This document shows positions 26,120 through 36,049 of a stretch of 64,000 bases of DNA, piece after piece. The position numbers were made by a program, and so were the translations under genes. The DNA lies in contig NZ_SLWX01000008.1 in the NCBI RefSeq assembly GCF_004340525.1, positions 102,627 to 166,626 of the forward strand. Reading direction: 5' to 3'. Under the pieces are notes generated by a model, which searched no databases, was not told the origin of the DNA, and saw nothing but the letters and a program-made list of their open reading frames with translations. This DNA comes from Chromatocurvus halotolerans. Lineage in GTDB: Bacteria > Pseudomonadota > Gammaproteobacteria > Pseudomonadales > Halieaceae. The stretch's first letter is position 1; every line of letters begins with the position of its first letter.

Positions 26120-28960
26120 ATGCACATGAACAAGACAATGAGCCTGCCACCCAGCCGCAACCCTGTCGACGCCGGCACGCTGCACGGCCTGTCAGCCCTG
26201 GTGCTATGGCTGGCGGCGAGCGCCTTGTTGGTGACACCCGCGGCCCTGCGCGCCCAGACCGGAAGCAGCGAGAGCAGCGCCACGGCGCGTAAGCTGGAAA
26301 ACGTCATTGTGACCGGCACACGGTTGCGCACGGATATTTCCGACGGCGCCTATGGGCTGACGGCGATTGGACGACAGGAACTTGAATTATCGGGGCAGCG
26401 TTTCCTTGGTGAATTTCTGCAGCAGGCCCCCTTCATGGCGGGATCGCCCCTGAATACGAGCACCGGCGCGCGTGGGGAGGGCGGCGGGCTTTCCCGGGGC
26501 ATCGCCTCCGTCGAGCTGCGCGGACTCGGACCCGAGCGCACCCTGGTGCTGATCAATGGCCGCCGGATGGTCCCCGGGGGCGGCGGTGGCAGTGGCATCG
26601 TCGACCTCAACATGCTGCCCATGGTCATGGTCGAGCGGGTGGAGATCTTCAAGTCCGGCGCCTCGGTGGAATATGGCGCTGACGCCGTGGCGGGCGTCGT
26701 CAACATCATCACCCGCGAGCAGACCGACGGACTGGCCGTGAATCTACAGGGTACCAGTACCCGCCGCGGCGATGGCGAAGCGGCGCAGCTGAGCCTCGCC
26801 TATGGCCAGCAGCGGGATCGCTGGCAGTTCATGCTGGGCGCGGAGTACGTTGATCAACAGTCCGTGGGCAAGGGAGACCGCAGTTTCTCCGAGCGCCGGC
26901 TCACCTTTACTGGCCCTGACAACACGCCGACGTTTGATGGCAGCTCTGCGCCGCCGCAGGGACGCTTCAACACCGGGCTTGGCAACCTGACGCTGATCGA
27001 CGGCGCCGATGGCGACAGCCTCAGTGATTTCCGGCCCTGGATCGGCGACAACACCGCCCCCGATACCGATCGCTACAATTTCAACCCCTTCGAGGATCTG
27101 CAGCAACCCTCGGAACGCCTGTCACTGTTTGCACAGGGTCGCTACAGCGTCACCGCGGCGTTCAATGTATTCGCCGAGACGCTGTACCACCAGCGCGATT
27201 CCCGCACCCGACTGGCACCGCTTCCTTTTTTCACCAACCGCGAAGAAGATGTGGATGTCAGTGCCGATAACCTGTTCAATCCCTTTGGCGAAAGGCTCAC
27301 CGACGTGCGGCGTCGCCTGATCGAGGGCGGGCCCCGCGATTTTGTGCAGGATAATGAGGCATGGCGTTTCGTGCTCGGCGCGGACGGAACGGTGAAAGGC
27401 TGGTTCTGGGACGTCAGCCTGAACCGCGGCCGCAACACCATCGATCAACGCCAGACCGGCGACCTTCTGGATTCTCGGCTGCGCACTGCACTGGGGCCGT
27501 CCTTCCGCGACAGCAGCGGCAACGCCGTTTGCGGGACGCCGGCCGCACCGATCGCCGACTGCGTGCCCTTGAACCTGTTCGGTGGCGCGGGCAGTATCAC
27601 GTCGGAAATGCTCGCCTACGCCGGTACTGATCTGCGTGACAGTGGCTTCAATGAGCAGACGGTTGCCAGTGCCAACCTTGCTGGTGATCTGTTTGCATTG
27701 CCGGCGGGCGCCCTGCAGGTGGCCGTGGGTTTCGAGTATCGGGAGGAGAAAGCGGCAGATATACCCGATCCGCAGACGGTCCGCGGCAACACCAGTGGCA
27801 GCGCCCGCGCGATAACCCGCGGCAGCTTTGACAGCAATGAAGCCTACCTTGAGGTGGGGATTCCGCTGCTCACCGATGCGCCGTGGGTACAATCGGTATC
27901 GATGGATCTTGGCACGCGCTGGGTGGATTTCTCCAATTTCGGCACGGAAGTTGTATCCGAGGCCGGGCTGTACTGGAGCGTGAACGAGTCTGTGCGCCTG
28001 CGTGGCGCCTGGTCCGAGGCGTTCCGAGCACCCAACGTCGGTGAACTGTTTGGTGGTTTCAGCCAGGCCAATCCGATTGTCCTCGATCCCTGCGCTGATT
28101 TTTCTCGCCTGACGTCGGTCCAGATTGATCGCTGCGTGGCCCAGGGCGTTCCCGCCGACGGCAGCTTTGCTCAAAGCGGCGAGGAGACCCCGGAGCTGTC
28201 TGGCGGCAACCGTAACCTGAGTCCGGAGCAGGCAGAAGTCCGTACCCTGGGAGTCACCTGGACGCCGCAGTCAGTGTCGGAGTTTCAGCTGAGCCTGGAT
28301 TACTATGACATGGAAATTGACGCCGGTATTGCCAGTCTCGGCGCCAATACGATTCTTGAGCAATGCCTGGCGACAGGCGCCGAGGCTTTCTGCGGACGGA
28401 TCAATCGCGAGCTGGGTGGGCGTATCGTGGACGTACAGGCTCAGCTGCAGAACCTCGCAACGGAAACCGCGCGGGGACTTGACCTCGACGCGCAGTACCG
28501 ACACGCGGGCTTCGGTGGAAGCTTCAGCCATCGGCTGATGATAAGCCATGTACTGGATCGGGAGCTGGTGGCGTTTCCCGGTGCGGCGCCCTTCGCCGGC
28601 GCCGGCGGATTCGACCGGGACAACTTCGGTGCCATCCCGGAATGGCAGGGCAACTACCGGCTGGACTGGCGTGCAGGTTCGTGGACAGTCGGGTACGAGG
28701 CCCAGTGGATTGGGGCCCTCGAGGAGAGCGGGGGCGAGGTATTCCCGGGCACCGTGAACCGCATAAGCGACGTCGTCTACCACGACGTCACCGTGGGTTA
28801 TGCGCTGCCAACTCGAACGTCACTGGTGTTCGGCATTGACAATCTGCTGGATGATCAACCACCGCTGTTCGTGAATGCGGATGAAGGTAACACCGATGTC
28901 TCGACCTATCGCCTGCTCGGCACCACCTTCTGGCTGCGCCTGACTCAGCGCCTGTTGTAA
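26120..28960 (+). CDS. TonB-dependent outer-membrane receptor (2)
   Basis: 946 residues; ATG at 26120 with GAGGA eight bases upstream. A signal peptide with a long n-region ends near LRAQTG; the TonB box is ENVIVTGTR. The plug shows VELRGLGPERTLVLINGRRM and SVEYGADAVAGVVNIITR, typical of receptors related to the CirA/BtuB superfamily, and the barrel ends with FWLRLTQRLL. It imports a scarce substrate through the outer membrane. Its promoter carries the PmrA/QseB-type box next to a matching two-component system, so expression is probably signal-controlled. The ligand is unknown and no iron or cobalamin genes are adjacent. Confidence 0.92.
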   Translation: MHMNKTMSLPPSRNPVDAGTLHGLSALVLWLAASALLVTPAALRAQTGSSESSATARKLENVIVTGTRLRTDISDGAYGLTAIGRQELELSGQRFLGEFLQQAPFMAGSPLNTSTGARGEGGGLSRGIASVELRGLGPERTLVLINGRRMVPGGGGGSGIVDLNMLPMVMVERVEIFKSGASVEYGADAVAGVVNIITREQTDGLAVNLQGTSTRRGDGEAAQLSLAYGQQRDRWQFMLGAEYVDQQSVGKGDRSFSERRLTFTGPDNTPTFDGSSAPPQGRFNTGLGNLTLIDGADGDSLSDFRPWIGDNTAPDTDRYNFNPFEDLQQPSERLSLFAQGRYSVTAAFNVFAETLYHQRDSRTRLAPLPFFTNREEDVDVSADNLFNPFGERLTDVRRRLIEGGPRDFVQDNEAWRFVLGADGTVKGWFWDVSLNRGRNTIDQRQTGDLLDSRLRTALGPSFRDSSGNAVCGTPAAPIADCVPLNLFGGAGSITSEMLAYAGTDLRDSGFNEQTVASANLAGDLFALPAGALQVAVGFEYREEKAADIPDPQTVRGNTSGSARAITRGSFDSNEAYLEVGIPLLTDAPWVQSVSMDLGTRWVDFSNFGTEVVSEAGLYWSVNESVRLRGAWSEAFRAPNVGELFGGFSQANPIVLDPCADFSRLTSVQIDRCVAQGVPADGSFAQSGEETPELSGGNRNLSPEQAEVRTLGVTWTPQSVSEFQLSLDYYDMEIDAGIASLGANTILEQCLATGAEAFCGRINRELGGRIVDVQAQLQNLATETARGLDLDAQYRHAGFGGSFSHRLMISHVLDRELVAFPGAAPFAGAGGFDRDNFGAIPEWQGNYRLDWRAGSWTVGYEAQWIGALEESGGEVFPGTVNRISDVVYHDVTVGYALPTRTSLVFGIDNLLDDQPPLFVNADEGNTDVSTYRLLGTTFWLRLTQRLL

Positions 28961-28994
28961 TTATTTTGTGGATCGTTTATCCGGGCATGGCCCA

Positions 28995-31900
28995 CTAGGA
29001 ATGTTTTTCAAGGAAAACGAGAAAATCCGGGTAAACGTCCGCTGCCGCAGAGCGGCCAATGAAAAAGTCCATATGCGCGTATCGCTCATACACCTGGCGA
29101 CTGTAGTCGCCGCTCGTGTTATGGGCCTTGAGCCATTCACAGGTGCGTAGCGATGTCTCCGGCAGAAAGATCTCGTTACGCCCCCCGGCGATGAAATGAA
29201 TCGGTATGTGAGCCAGCCGCGAAACCTGGGGCAGGTAGGTATTTTCGCCCTCGCGATTAACGCAATACTGCTTTTCGATAATCCGTTCCAGCTGCCGGAA
29301 TGGCTTGACCGCAATGGTATCGAACCACTCTTCCAGCGCTATATGCGTTGCGTGATTGAGCTGGGAATGCGTATACGAGGGGCCGAAAATGGCTGATACC
29401 CGGCGACAGACGGGGTTGTTGCACTCTTCACCCGGCGGCAGGGGCACCTGCCAGCAGAGTACGTCAAGCGCCGCAGACTGTTTGTCCGGACTGCCGCTCC
29501 TGTCGGCCTTTGCGGGGACGAGCGGGATCGTTTCACGCATATCCGGCAGGCTGTCGGGTATGTGGTTCTCGTCGCTGTGCTCCAGCAGCGCGACGAGGTC
29601 AATGTCCGCCTTGAGGAAGTTCTGCCAGTTGGTCACCGGATGCAGGGTCAGCTGCGAGCTGATCACTGAGCGCACGCCGGTCATGCCATTCAGCAAGGCC
29701 ATCAGCAGCGACATTGACCCCACGCAGTGCGCAATGGCATGTACGTCGCTTACCCCTGACGCTTCCTGAATGAAGCGGATGGCGGCGGGCCAGTCATGAG
29801 TTGCGATATCGTCGATACTGTAGTCGGTCCGGGTATTGCCGGAATCCGGGCTGGCACGGTAGGCCAGCATCCAGACGTCGAAACCGCGATCGGAGGCATT
29901 GTCTTCTGGGCCGGCATGGAAGAGATACTCTGCAAGGTTGCGATCCACTGTCGGGGTGGCAAATGAGTCGGCGGTGACCGAAAAACCCGGTGCCAGCACA
30001 ATCTGCCGGCGTGGCTTCGCCTCGTGGTGCGCATAGCGATAAAGGGTGATGCCTGCCCCGTCAGGCATTGTCAGCGGTATCCTCTCTGGCTCCGGCAGGC
30101 TCAATGCCCGCCGGTCACCCTGCCGAACCGCGTTTTCAGCGCTGGGAAAATTTTTCAGGTTTGCCAGCAACCCACCGTATGCCGTGAACACCGTTTGCGC
30201 CACAAAAGCGCCAAATCGCGCAACGAAAAGCGTATCCAGCGCACTTTCCAGTTTCGGGTATTTTCTGGCCATGGATGCCAGCAGCTTCGCCATCGCGTGT
30301 TCCAGCGGCCGGTGCTTGTGTTTCTGCAGCGGTGTCCTGACAGTCTGGCTCATGGCGATCGCATCATCGATGCCCAACAACATCATGCCCTGGACAAGAT
30401 GCTTGCCGTGCCTGCCGTCACCTTCATAAACGTCGACATACAATGTTGTTACATCGGTCCACCAGTGCGAATGCGCCTTCCGCTGCAGGTACTTGGTTCC
30501 CTCAAAGTAGAGTGGGCCTCGCTCGCCCTTCAGGTGCAGGCGATAGTTCATTGTCCAGGTTTCTACCTGGTCCTCATCCGGATTGAACAGGAAGAACTCA
30601 CCTGAGGTCACTTCCAGAGGTGCTTTCCCAAGGAGCGTGCAGGAGACATGTCCGGTAATTTCCGCACGATGGTTCTCGGTGAACTCGTGCAGGTTCTCTG
30701 CACTGATAGTGAGATCGTATTGAATCGCATGACCGTCACCTTTGCCTTGCGCATACGCCAGCTGATAATCGTTTGAGATTCTCTGCGCCGGGTCTGGCTT
30801 GTGCGTGTCGAAATTTGTGGTGGCAAAGCCACGCATCGTCTCCGCAAAACTGACGCCCGGGCTGAAGAAGTCCGGATAGTCCTTCACCAGGACACGGAGT
30901 ATGCGCTTCGCCACGTCGATCGAGTCATTCTCAAGCGATGCTTTCAGCCGGCCGAGCAGCTTGCCAAGCGCTCCCCAGGCCGCGTGTTTTTCCAGGACGG
31001 AATCGTCCATATGCTCGGCAAGCGTGGCAGTCCCCTCGTGGCGACCGTGGGAAGCACGCTTGCGATGATCAGAGGGCGCTTCAGGCACTATCGGTCGTGA
31101 GGCGTTGAGTGAGTAGTCAATGGTCCAGCCGTGTTTTCCAGCCAGGCTCGCTACGGCGTACTCAGCAATAGCCGCGATTGTCAGCAACGGATTGACGGCG
31201 CCTGCCGTGGGCACTACGGCACCGTCCATCACATACAGGCCATCGTGCACGCTGCCGTCCGCGCTGAACACCTCACACTGCGGACTTACCGCGCCGCGAT
31301 CAGCGTCATCACCCATACAGCAGCCGCCGAGGGGATGTACGGTGATGATCTTGTAATCCAGGGGCTCAGACCACATGGGATTGGGGATAAACTGTCCCAT
31401 GATGCCCGCGCTGGCATCCTGCAGCGCCGCATTATCATCACGGATGCACTTGCTGCGACCGACGTCGTTCCAGCTGGCCCGCACGTTGCCCATGTTATCC
31501 AGCTGCAGGGTGCCTCCGGAGTCGTCGTAGCTCATGATGAGGTAGGTCTGGGTTCTCGATACCGTGCCCGAGTAGGCGAGCGATGCCAGGGATCCCGGGT
31601 CATTGGCAATGGCATTGCCCAGGTCGCTGGCGTCTTCAAGCCGCTCAGCGGCCTGCTGCATACCGTAATGCAGGAAATTGGCATACTGGGCACCGGCGAA
31701 GAAGAAGACCGGCGGTAACGCCATTGCCAGCGCACCCGGAATAACCCCCTCTTCGATGACGCGGCCCTGCTCAAGGCTGACAGACTCCCGATTGTCGATA
31801 ATGCCGGTGATACAGGGTCCGGGAAACACGGTCTTCGGCGCCGTTGCTGCGCCCATTCCAACGCCGTATACGGGCCTGGGCTTTTTCTCGTCGTCGAGTG

Positions 31901-32837
31901 CCCAGTAGTTGTTGTAACCAAAACCCAGAACATCGCCATTGCCGGAAAGCCGCTTACCGAGCCGCGAAGAGAATTCCAGCACATTCTCTTTACGGGAGCG
32001 CAGCAGGATTTCGGTGCTACCGAAGGTGCCTGCAGACAGGATCACGATGTTGGCGGTCAAAACCCGCGGGGTGGCGGCATCGTCGGACAGGTCAGTGACC
32101 TGCAGCTGCCACTGTTGATCAGCGAGTTTCTCCAGCCTCTCAACGCGTGCCTCACAGACGATGGTTGCACCGTGGTTGTGGGCGTCGGGCAGATAGTTCA
32201 TCTGTGTGGTGTTCTTGGAGCCGTAATTGCAGCCGCTGCAGCAGTCACCACAATTCGTGCAGGCGCGCTGCTCGACACCAAACTCGTTGATACGATCCTC
32301 AAAGGTCACGTTGATCGGTGGCTTGTAAAAATCCAGGCCCATCGACCGGGCAGACTGCTCGAGCGCCTTGAGCTTGTTCAGATCATCCCGCGGGTAAGGA
32401 TTGGCGCCCAGCATGCCCCGGGCAAGCTGATAGTACTTTTCCAGGAAGTCGCCGCATCGATATTGCTCTGGCCAGCTATCCTGGTCAAAGACGTTCTTTT
32501 TGAACTCCAGCGCCACGTTCGCGTTTATCAGCGAGGTTCCCCCGAGTCCGCAGCCCACCAGCGCATTGAGATCCTCGTTCACCTTGATATCGAACAGACC
32601 CTTGGGGTTGCCCATGGGTCCCATGGGTGTATTCAGCTGAAACTGGTCCTTCGCGGAGGAAATGCTATCGGGAAAATCGCCCGGAAGAATCTCGCATCCA
32701 CGCTCCAGAAGGCAGACCTGGCGACCCGCGCGGGCCAGGCGTGAGCTCGCAACCGCGCCGCCATACCCGGAACCCACCACCAGGATGTCGTAATGGTCTC
32801 TGGCCTTATCGAGGGTGATGGAAATCGGCTTCATCAC
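28995..32837 (-). CDS. GMC oxidoreductase fused to a PhaC-like alpha/beta hydrolase
   Basis: 1280 residues. The first ~570 form a GMC flavoenzyme of the cholesterol-oxidase-like branch: FAD motif GSGYGGAVASSRLARAG, GCGLGGTSLINANV and the catalytic region HPLGGCCMG with VNPLLTIAAI. A cysteine cluster CTNCGDCCSGC lies near residue 193. A beta-rich middle part (about 640-840) is unassigned. The last ~380 residues are an alpha/beta hydrolase whose nucleophile elbow reads IAHCVGS, with Cys1038 in the nucleophile place as in PHA synthases. The enzyme may oxidise an alcohol and act on the product as an ester or thioester. It overlaps the phosphoesterase upstream by ATGA. Substrate unknown. Confidence 0.85.
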   Translation of the reverse strand: MMKPISITLDKARDHYDILVVGSGYGGAVASSRLARAGRQVCLLERGCEILPGDFPDSISSAKDQFQLNTPMGPMGNPKGLFDIKVNEDLNALVGCGLGGTSLINANVALEFKKNVFDQDSWPEQYRCGDFLEKYYQLARGMLGANPYPRDDLNKLKALEQSARSMGLDFYKPPINVTFEDRINEFGVEQRACTNCGDCCSGCNYGSKNTTQMNYLPDAHNHGATIVCEARVERLEKLADQQWQLQVTDLSDDAATPRVLTANIVILSAGTFGSTEILLRSRKENVLEFSSRLGKRLSGNGDVLGFGYNNYWALDDEKKPRPVYGVGMGAATAPKTVFPGPCITGIIDNRESVSLEQGRVIEEGVIPGALAMALPPVFFFAGAQYANFLHYGMQQAAERLEDASDLGNAIANDPGSLASLAYSGTVSRTQTYLIMSYDDSGGTLQLDNMGNVRASWNDVGRSKCIRDDNAALQDASAGIMGQFIPNPMWSEPLDYKIITVHPLGGCCMGDDADRGAVSPQCEVFSADGSVHDGLYVMDGAVVPTAGAVNPLLTIAAIAEYAVASLAGKHGWTIDYSLNASRPIVPEAPSDHRKRASHGRHEGTATLAEHMDDSVLEKHAAWGALGKLLGRLKASLENDSIDVAKRILRVLVKDYPDFFSPGVSFAETMRGFATTNFDTHKPDPAQRISNDYQLAYAQGKGDGHAIQYDLTISAENLHEFTENHRAEITGHVSCTLLGKAPLEVTSGEFFLFNPDEDQVETWTMNYRLHLKGERGPLYFEGTKYLQRKAHSHWWTDVTTLYVDVYEGDGRHGKHLVQGMMLLGIDDAIAMSQTVRTPLQKHKHRPLEHAMAKLLASMARKYPKLESALDTLFVARFGAFVAQTVFTAYGGLLANLKNFPSAENAVRQGDRRALSLPEPERIPLTMPDGAGITLYRYAHHEAKPRRQIVLAPGFSVTADSFATPTVDRNLAEYLFHAGPEDNASDRGFDVWMLAYRASPDSGNTRTDYSIDDIATHDWPAAIRFIQEASGVSDVHAIAHCVGSMSLLMALLNGMTGVRSVISSQLTLHPVTNWQNFLKADIDLVALLEHSDENHIPDSLPDMRETIPLVPAKADRSGSPDKQSAALDVLCWQVPLPPGEECNNPVCRRVSAIFGPSYTHSQLNHATHIALEEWFDTIAVKPFRQLERIIEKQYCVNREGENTYLPQVSRLAHIPIHFIAGGRNEIFLPETSLRTCEWLKAHNTSGDYSRQVYERYAHMDFFIGRSAAADVYPDFLVFLEKHS

Positions 32838-34285
32838 ACCGCCCTGCCGATTCTGACGCCGGTGTCCGACGCGGGATCAAAGTAACGATCGAGCACTCGG
32901 GAGGTGTTGCGCTGCACGTCATGACTCACCGCGGCGCTGAACTTCGACCAGTCTTCCGTACTCCGCGACAGCGCGTCTTCAAGCAGCCGCAGAAGTGGCC
33001 GTTCAGCGTCATCGAGACTGCCGGCACCTGCGATATGGGGTGGCGTCACCTCGCCATTGGGAGAGCAGTTGAAAAGCCGCAGGGAACCGACATCACAATT
33101 GTCATCGATAAAGACGGCGGCGGCGCCCTGAACACTGCTGACTACCGGTTTGTCGATTGCCCACCCGCCCGTGTTGAACACCTTGACAGGATCTGCGAAG
33201 CCCGGGATGGGCAGCCTGTCCTCAAAGGGTTTGTGCGTGTGTCCGAAAACAAAGCTCAGGTCTTTTGGCACGTCAACCCGCTCCTGCAGAAACTGGTTTT
33301 TCACCGGGCCGCCAAGATACCATTTGAGCTTTACGATACCGTCTCGTGAGAGGACGCTGCCGAAACTCAGGCGCTCGGATCCGGCAAACTTTCCCACGCT
33401 GGCATCCAGCATGGCGTCGATGATCTTCTCCAGGCTGAGCCCCGGTTCAAGAGACTGTACCGTGTTGTCGCTCAGACTCAGGGATTCCACCATGAACTTC
33501 CTGATGACTTTCCCCGACGCCCTGATGAATTCGTGACTGGCGCCCGTATCGAGCAGGGTCTCGTACATGTTGAACGCCGTGTGACCAAAGCCCGATGACC
33601 CCAGACTTGACCAGAGGAAGTTCACCCAGTAGCCATTGTCTTTCTCGATTTCACTCATATCCTCGGAAAGCGACAGCCTGCCCTGAAGCCGCTGCCGGAG
33701 GGCACTCATGGCCAGATACATGGACTCCGTATAATGTCCATGATGCAGCACCACCCCTTTCTGCCCACTGTCATCCAGCACCGCATAATTGGGATAGGCA
33801 ATCTGGACGCTACAGTCCCGGGTCCCGGGTACGGACTTGAGAATATCCTGCAGCAGATAGGACTCCAGGTGCTGCGGATTGAACAGGTGGGTAATTTCCC
33901 GCGGATCCTGCGTCATGCCCTCAACGACCTGGCGCACCATGTAGGTGTTTTTTACCGTTTGCCACAGCTGATGGTCGTGGTTGCCGGGGACGAACAAGAT
34001 GTCCGGCGAGAGCTTTTTACCGCCCCTCGACGAGAGAAAGGTCTCGGCAAAGACCCTGAAGGTCGCAACGACGTCAGGCAGGCTGGAGAACCCAAGATCC
34101 AGTACATCCCCCAGCAGGACAAGACGCGTGTTTTTCGTGACCGGCAAATGCTCCAGCAAGGACGAAAACGCATCGGCAAACGCCGATAATGAACGACTCG
34201 CGCGCTGTGTACCGTCAAGCTGGGTCAGGACGCTGTGATCAGCCCCCAGGTGCAGATCCGACAGGCAGATCAGTTGTATTGCCAT
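32834..34285 (-). CDS. Calcineurin-like metallophosphoesterase, cytoplasmic
   Basis: 483 residues without a signal peptide. Motifs are LSDLHLGAD, LLGDVLDLG, VPGNHDHQLW, LHHGHY and the C-terminal FGHTHKPF, a complete set of metallophosphoesterase ligands. A helical insertion of about 150 residues (roughly 185-340) separates the fourth and fifth motifs and is not recognised. Its stop overlaps the start of the GMC/hydrolase fusion by four bases, so the two proteins are made together. This argues for a shared pathway, perhaps on a phosphorylated lipid-like substrate, but this is inference. Confidence 0.85.
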   Translation of the reverse strand: MAIQLICLSDLHLGADHSVLTQLDGTQRASRSLSAFADAFSSLLEHLPVTKNTRLVLLGDVLDLGFSSLPDVVATFRVFAETFLSSRGGKKLSPDILFVPGNHDHQLWQTVKNTYMVRQVVEGMTQDPREITHLFNPQHLESYLLQDILKSVPGTRDCSVQIAYPNYAVLDDSGQKGVVLHHGHYTESMYLAMSALRQRLQGRLSLSEDMSEIEKDNGYWVNFLWSSLGSSGFGHTAFNMYETLLDTGASHEFIRASGKVIRKFMVESLSLSDNTVQSLEPGLSLEKIIDAMLDASVGKFAGSERLSFGSVLSRDGIVKLKWYLGGPVKNQFLQERVDVPKDLSFVFGHTHKPFEDRLPIPGFADPVKVFNTGGWAIDKPVVSSVQGAAAVFIDDNCDVGSLRLFNCSPNGEVTPPHIAGAGSLDDAERPLLRLLEDALSRSTEDWSKFSAAVSHDVQRNTSRVLDRYFDPASDTGVRIGRAV

Positions 34286-34546
34286 CCTGTGCTTACCTTG
34301 TTGTTATCATAGGTGTTCTGTGGATTGCACAGCGAGTTCGGAAAGACCCAGCCGCTGTCCTGGAAATCCCCGGCCGCCATGAAGCCGTCACTCAGAGCGT
34401 CGCGTAACTCACCACCTGTCCCACTAATGATATAGACCACAAAGCCGGACGCGTCGAACGGCTTTTCACGTCGTGCGCGCTAAACGCTGATTGATTGATG
34501 TAGACTTGTTACCGGAATAGCCATACGGGGTGAATGGCAACCCACA
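34286..34546. other. Divergent intergenic region
   Basis: This 261-base gap separates the phosphoesterase (minus strand) from the TPR protein (plus strand) and must hold both promoters. I see no convincing -35/-10 pair, inverted repeat or small gene in it. Confidence 0.5.
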
Positions 34547-36007
34547 ATGGAAACGATAATCGCATGGCTTGGTGAACGCGAGGCAGCCATCAGTGCTGTC
34601 GTGGGGTTGCTTGCGCTGCTGGGCTTTGTTCTCAGTCCCGTCTACAGGCTTGTTCGCGATCGACGGTCCGACAGGTCGCGTAGCCTGGCAGAAAAGTCGG
34701 CCCCGGCACCGGTCGTGGCAGCAGCAGGCGCGCAGGGAGAACCGGCAATGACCGCCGCCGGGCCGGGCGCTCCGAATCTGATTCCTGCGCGTGAGCCTTT
34801 CGCGGCGTCAACCCCCATGGCGTCAGAGGCGACCCTTGCCATTTTGCCGGTCATCGACAAGGTCAACGACGACCGGGATGACGACTGGGCAAACGAGCTT
34901 AACGACGACCTGAGAACCATCCTGGTTCGCTCATCGCTGTTTGAGGTTCGCTTTCTGAATGACGCGGTCCCTCTGGACACGCTCCGTTCACAGGGAATGA
35001 AGTACGCACTGGAAATCCGCACCCGCCCGCGCGGAGCGGATATCAGGATCACCGCCGAGCTCACCGATCTGCGGACAGGCGGCCAGTTCTGGTCTGCTTA
35101 CTATTCACGGCAGTTGGGCGAATCCGTCGGCGAAAGTGACTTCCTCGCCCTGCAGATTGCTTCCCAGCTAGTGCCTCCCATCATTGGCGCTGAAGTCAGA
35201 CACGCGCTCAATCTTGGCACCGATAATCTGAGTGCGTCCGCTCTCACCCGCCTGGCTTACCACGCGTTCTTGTTCAGCGGGCATGACGGAGACACGTTCC
35301 GGGAGGCGAGGAAGCTGGCTGAGATCGCCGTCGCGCGCGGCCCGGGGGATGCGCGGGCGCTGGCAACCCGCGCCGTCACTGTTGCGACCGCTGTCGCGTT
35401 CGGTTTCAGCGAACAGCGTCGCGATGACAAAGCGCAGGCGATACGCGATGCCGAGGCGGCAGTCCGGCTCGACCCCATGGACGGGCTTGTTCTGCATGCC
35501 CGAGGCTGGGTCAGTGCATTTTTCGACAGCTATGAACAGGGGCTTCCCTACCTGGCAAAATCGGTCGATGCGGACGCCACCAATGCGCACGTCCAGGCGG
35601 ACTACGGCTACATGCTGCTGAAGTGCGGAAAGATCGACGAAGCCGAAAAGCAGATAGATCTCGCTTTTACACTGTCACCCCGCGATCCCCGCCAGTACAT
35701 ATGGAACTTTTTCCGCGGCGCCCTGGCCTCTGCACGCGGCGATCCGGAACGGGCATTGATTTTTTTTGAGCAGTCCATCGCCCTCGTGGGGTATACGCCC
35801 GCCTATGTCGGAAAGATTCTGGCGTGCCTCGAGCTGGGCAGGCTCGACGCAGCGAAAGACACCATGCTGCAACTGGCGCACACCTTCCAACCCTACATCA
35901 CGCCCGGGCGGTTTCTGGCCTATGTGGTGCACAACCGGGTACGGCCTGAGATATACGCTCAGGCGGAGCAGCTCACAGCGTTCTGGCCGGATGACGGCGA
36001 ATCATAA
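34547..36007 (+). CDS. Membrane-anchored TolB-like/TPR protein
   Basis: 486 residues. A single N-terminal helix (AISAVVGLLALLGFVL) is followed by a basic stretch and an Ala/Pro-rich linker to about residue 95. Residues 98-225 resemble the TolB-type domain found in cyclase- and regulator-associated TPR proteins (LAILPVIDKVNDDRDD, YALEIRTRPRGADIRITAELTDLRTG). Residues about 230-470 are tetratricopeptide-like helices (DAEAAVRLDPMDGLVLHARG, AEKQIDLAFTLSPRDP). It is probably a scaffold at the inner membrane. It is divergent from the phosphoesterase/GMC operon and belongs to the same unexplained cluster. Confidence 0.8.
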   Translation: METIIAWLGEREAAISAVVGLLALLGFVLSPVYRLVRDRRSDRSRSLAEKSAPAPVVAAAGAQGEPAMTAAGPGAPNLIPAREPFAASTPMASEATLAILPVIDKVNDDRDDDWANELNDDLRTILVRSSLFEVRFLNDAVPLDTLRSQGMKYALEIRTRPRGADIRITAELTDLRTGGQFWSAYYSRQLGESVGESDFLALQIASQLVPPIIGAEVRHALNLGTDNLSASALTRLAYHAFLFSGHDGDTFREARKLAEIAVARGPGDARALATRAVTVATAVAFGFSEQRRDDKAQAIRDAEAAVRLDPMDGLVLHARGWVSAFFDSYEQGLPYLAKSVDADATNAHVQADYGYMLLKCGKIDEAEKQIDLAFTLSPRDPRQYIWNFFRGALASARGDPERALIFFEQSIALVGYTPAYVGKILACLELGRLDAAKDTMLQLAHTFQPYITPGRFLAYVVHNRVRPEIYAQAEQLTAFWPDDGES

Positions 36008-36049
36008 CGCAGTGTCATCGCCTTGAAAGCGCGCCATACCCCCGATGCA

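Noticed and set aside
27122..28174. 350-codon open frame on the minus strand
   Set aside because: Shadow of TonB receptor 2, no recognisable protein.
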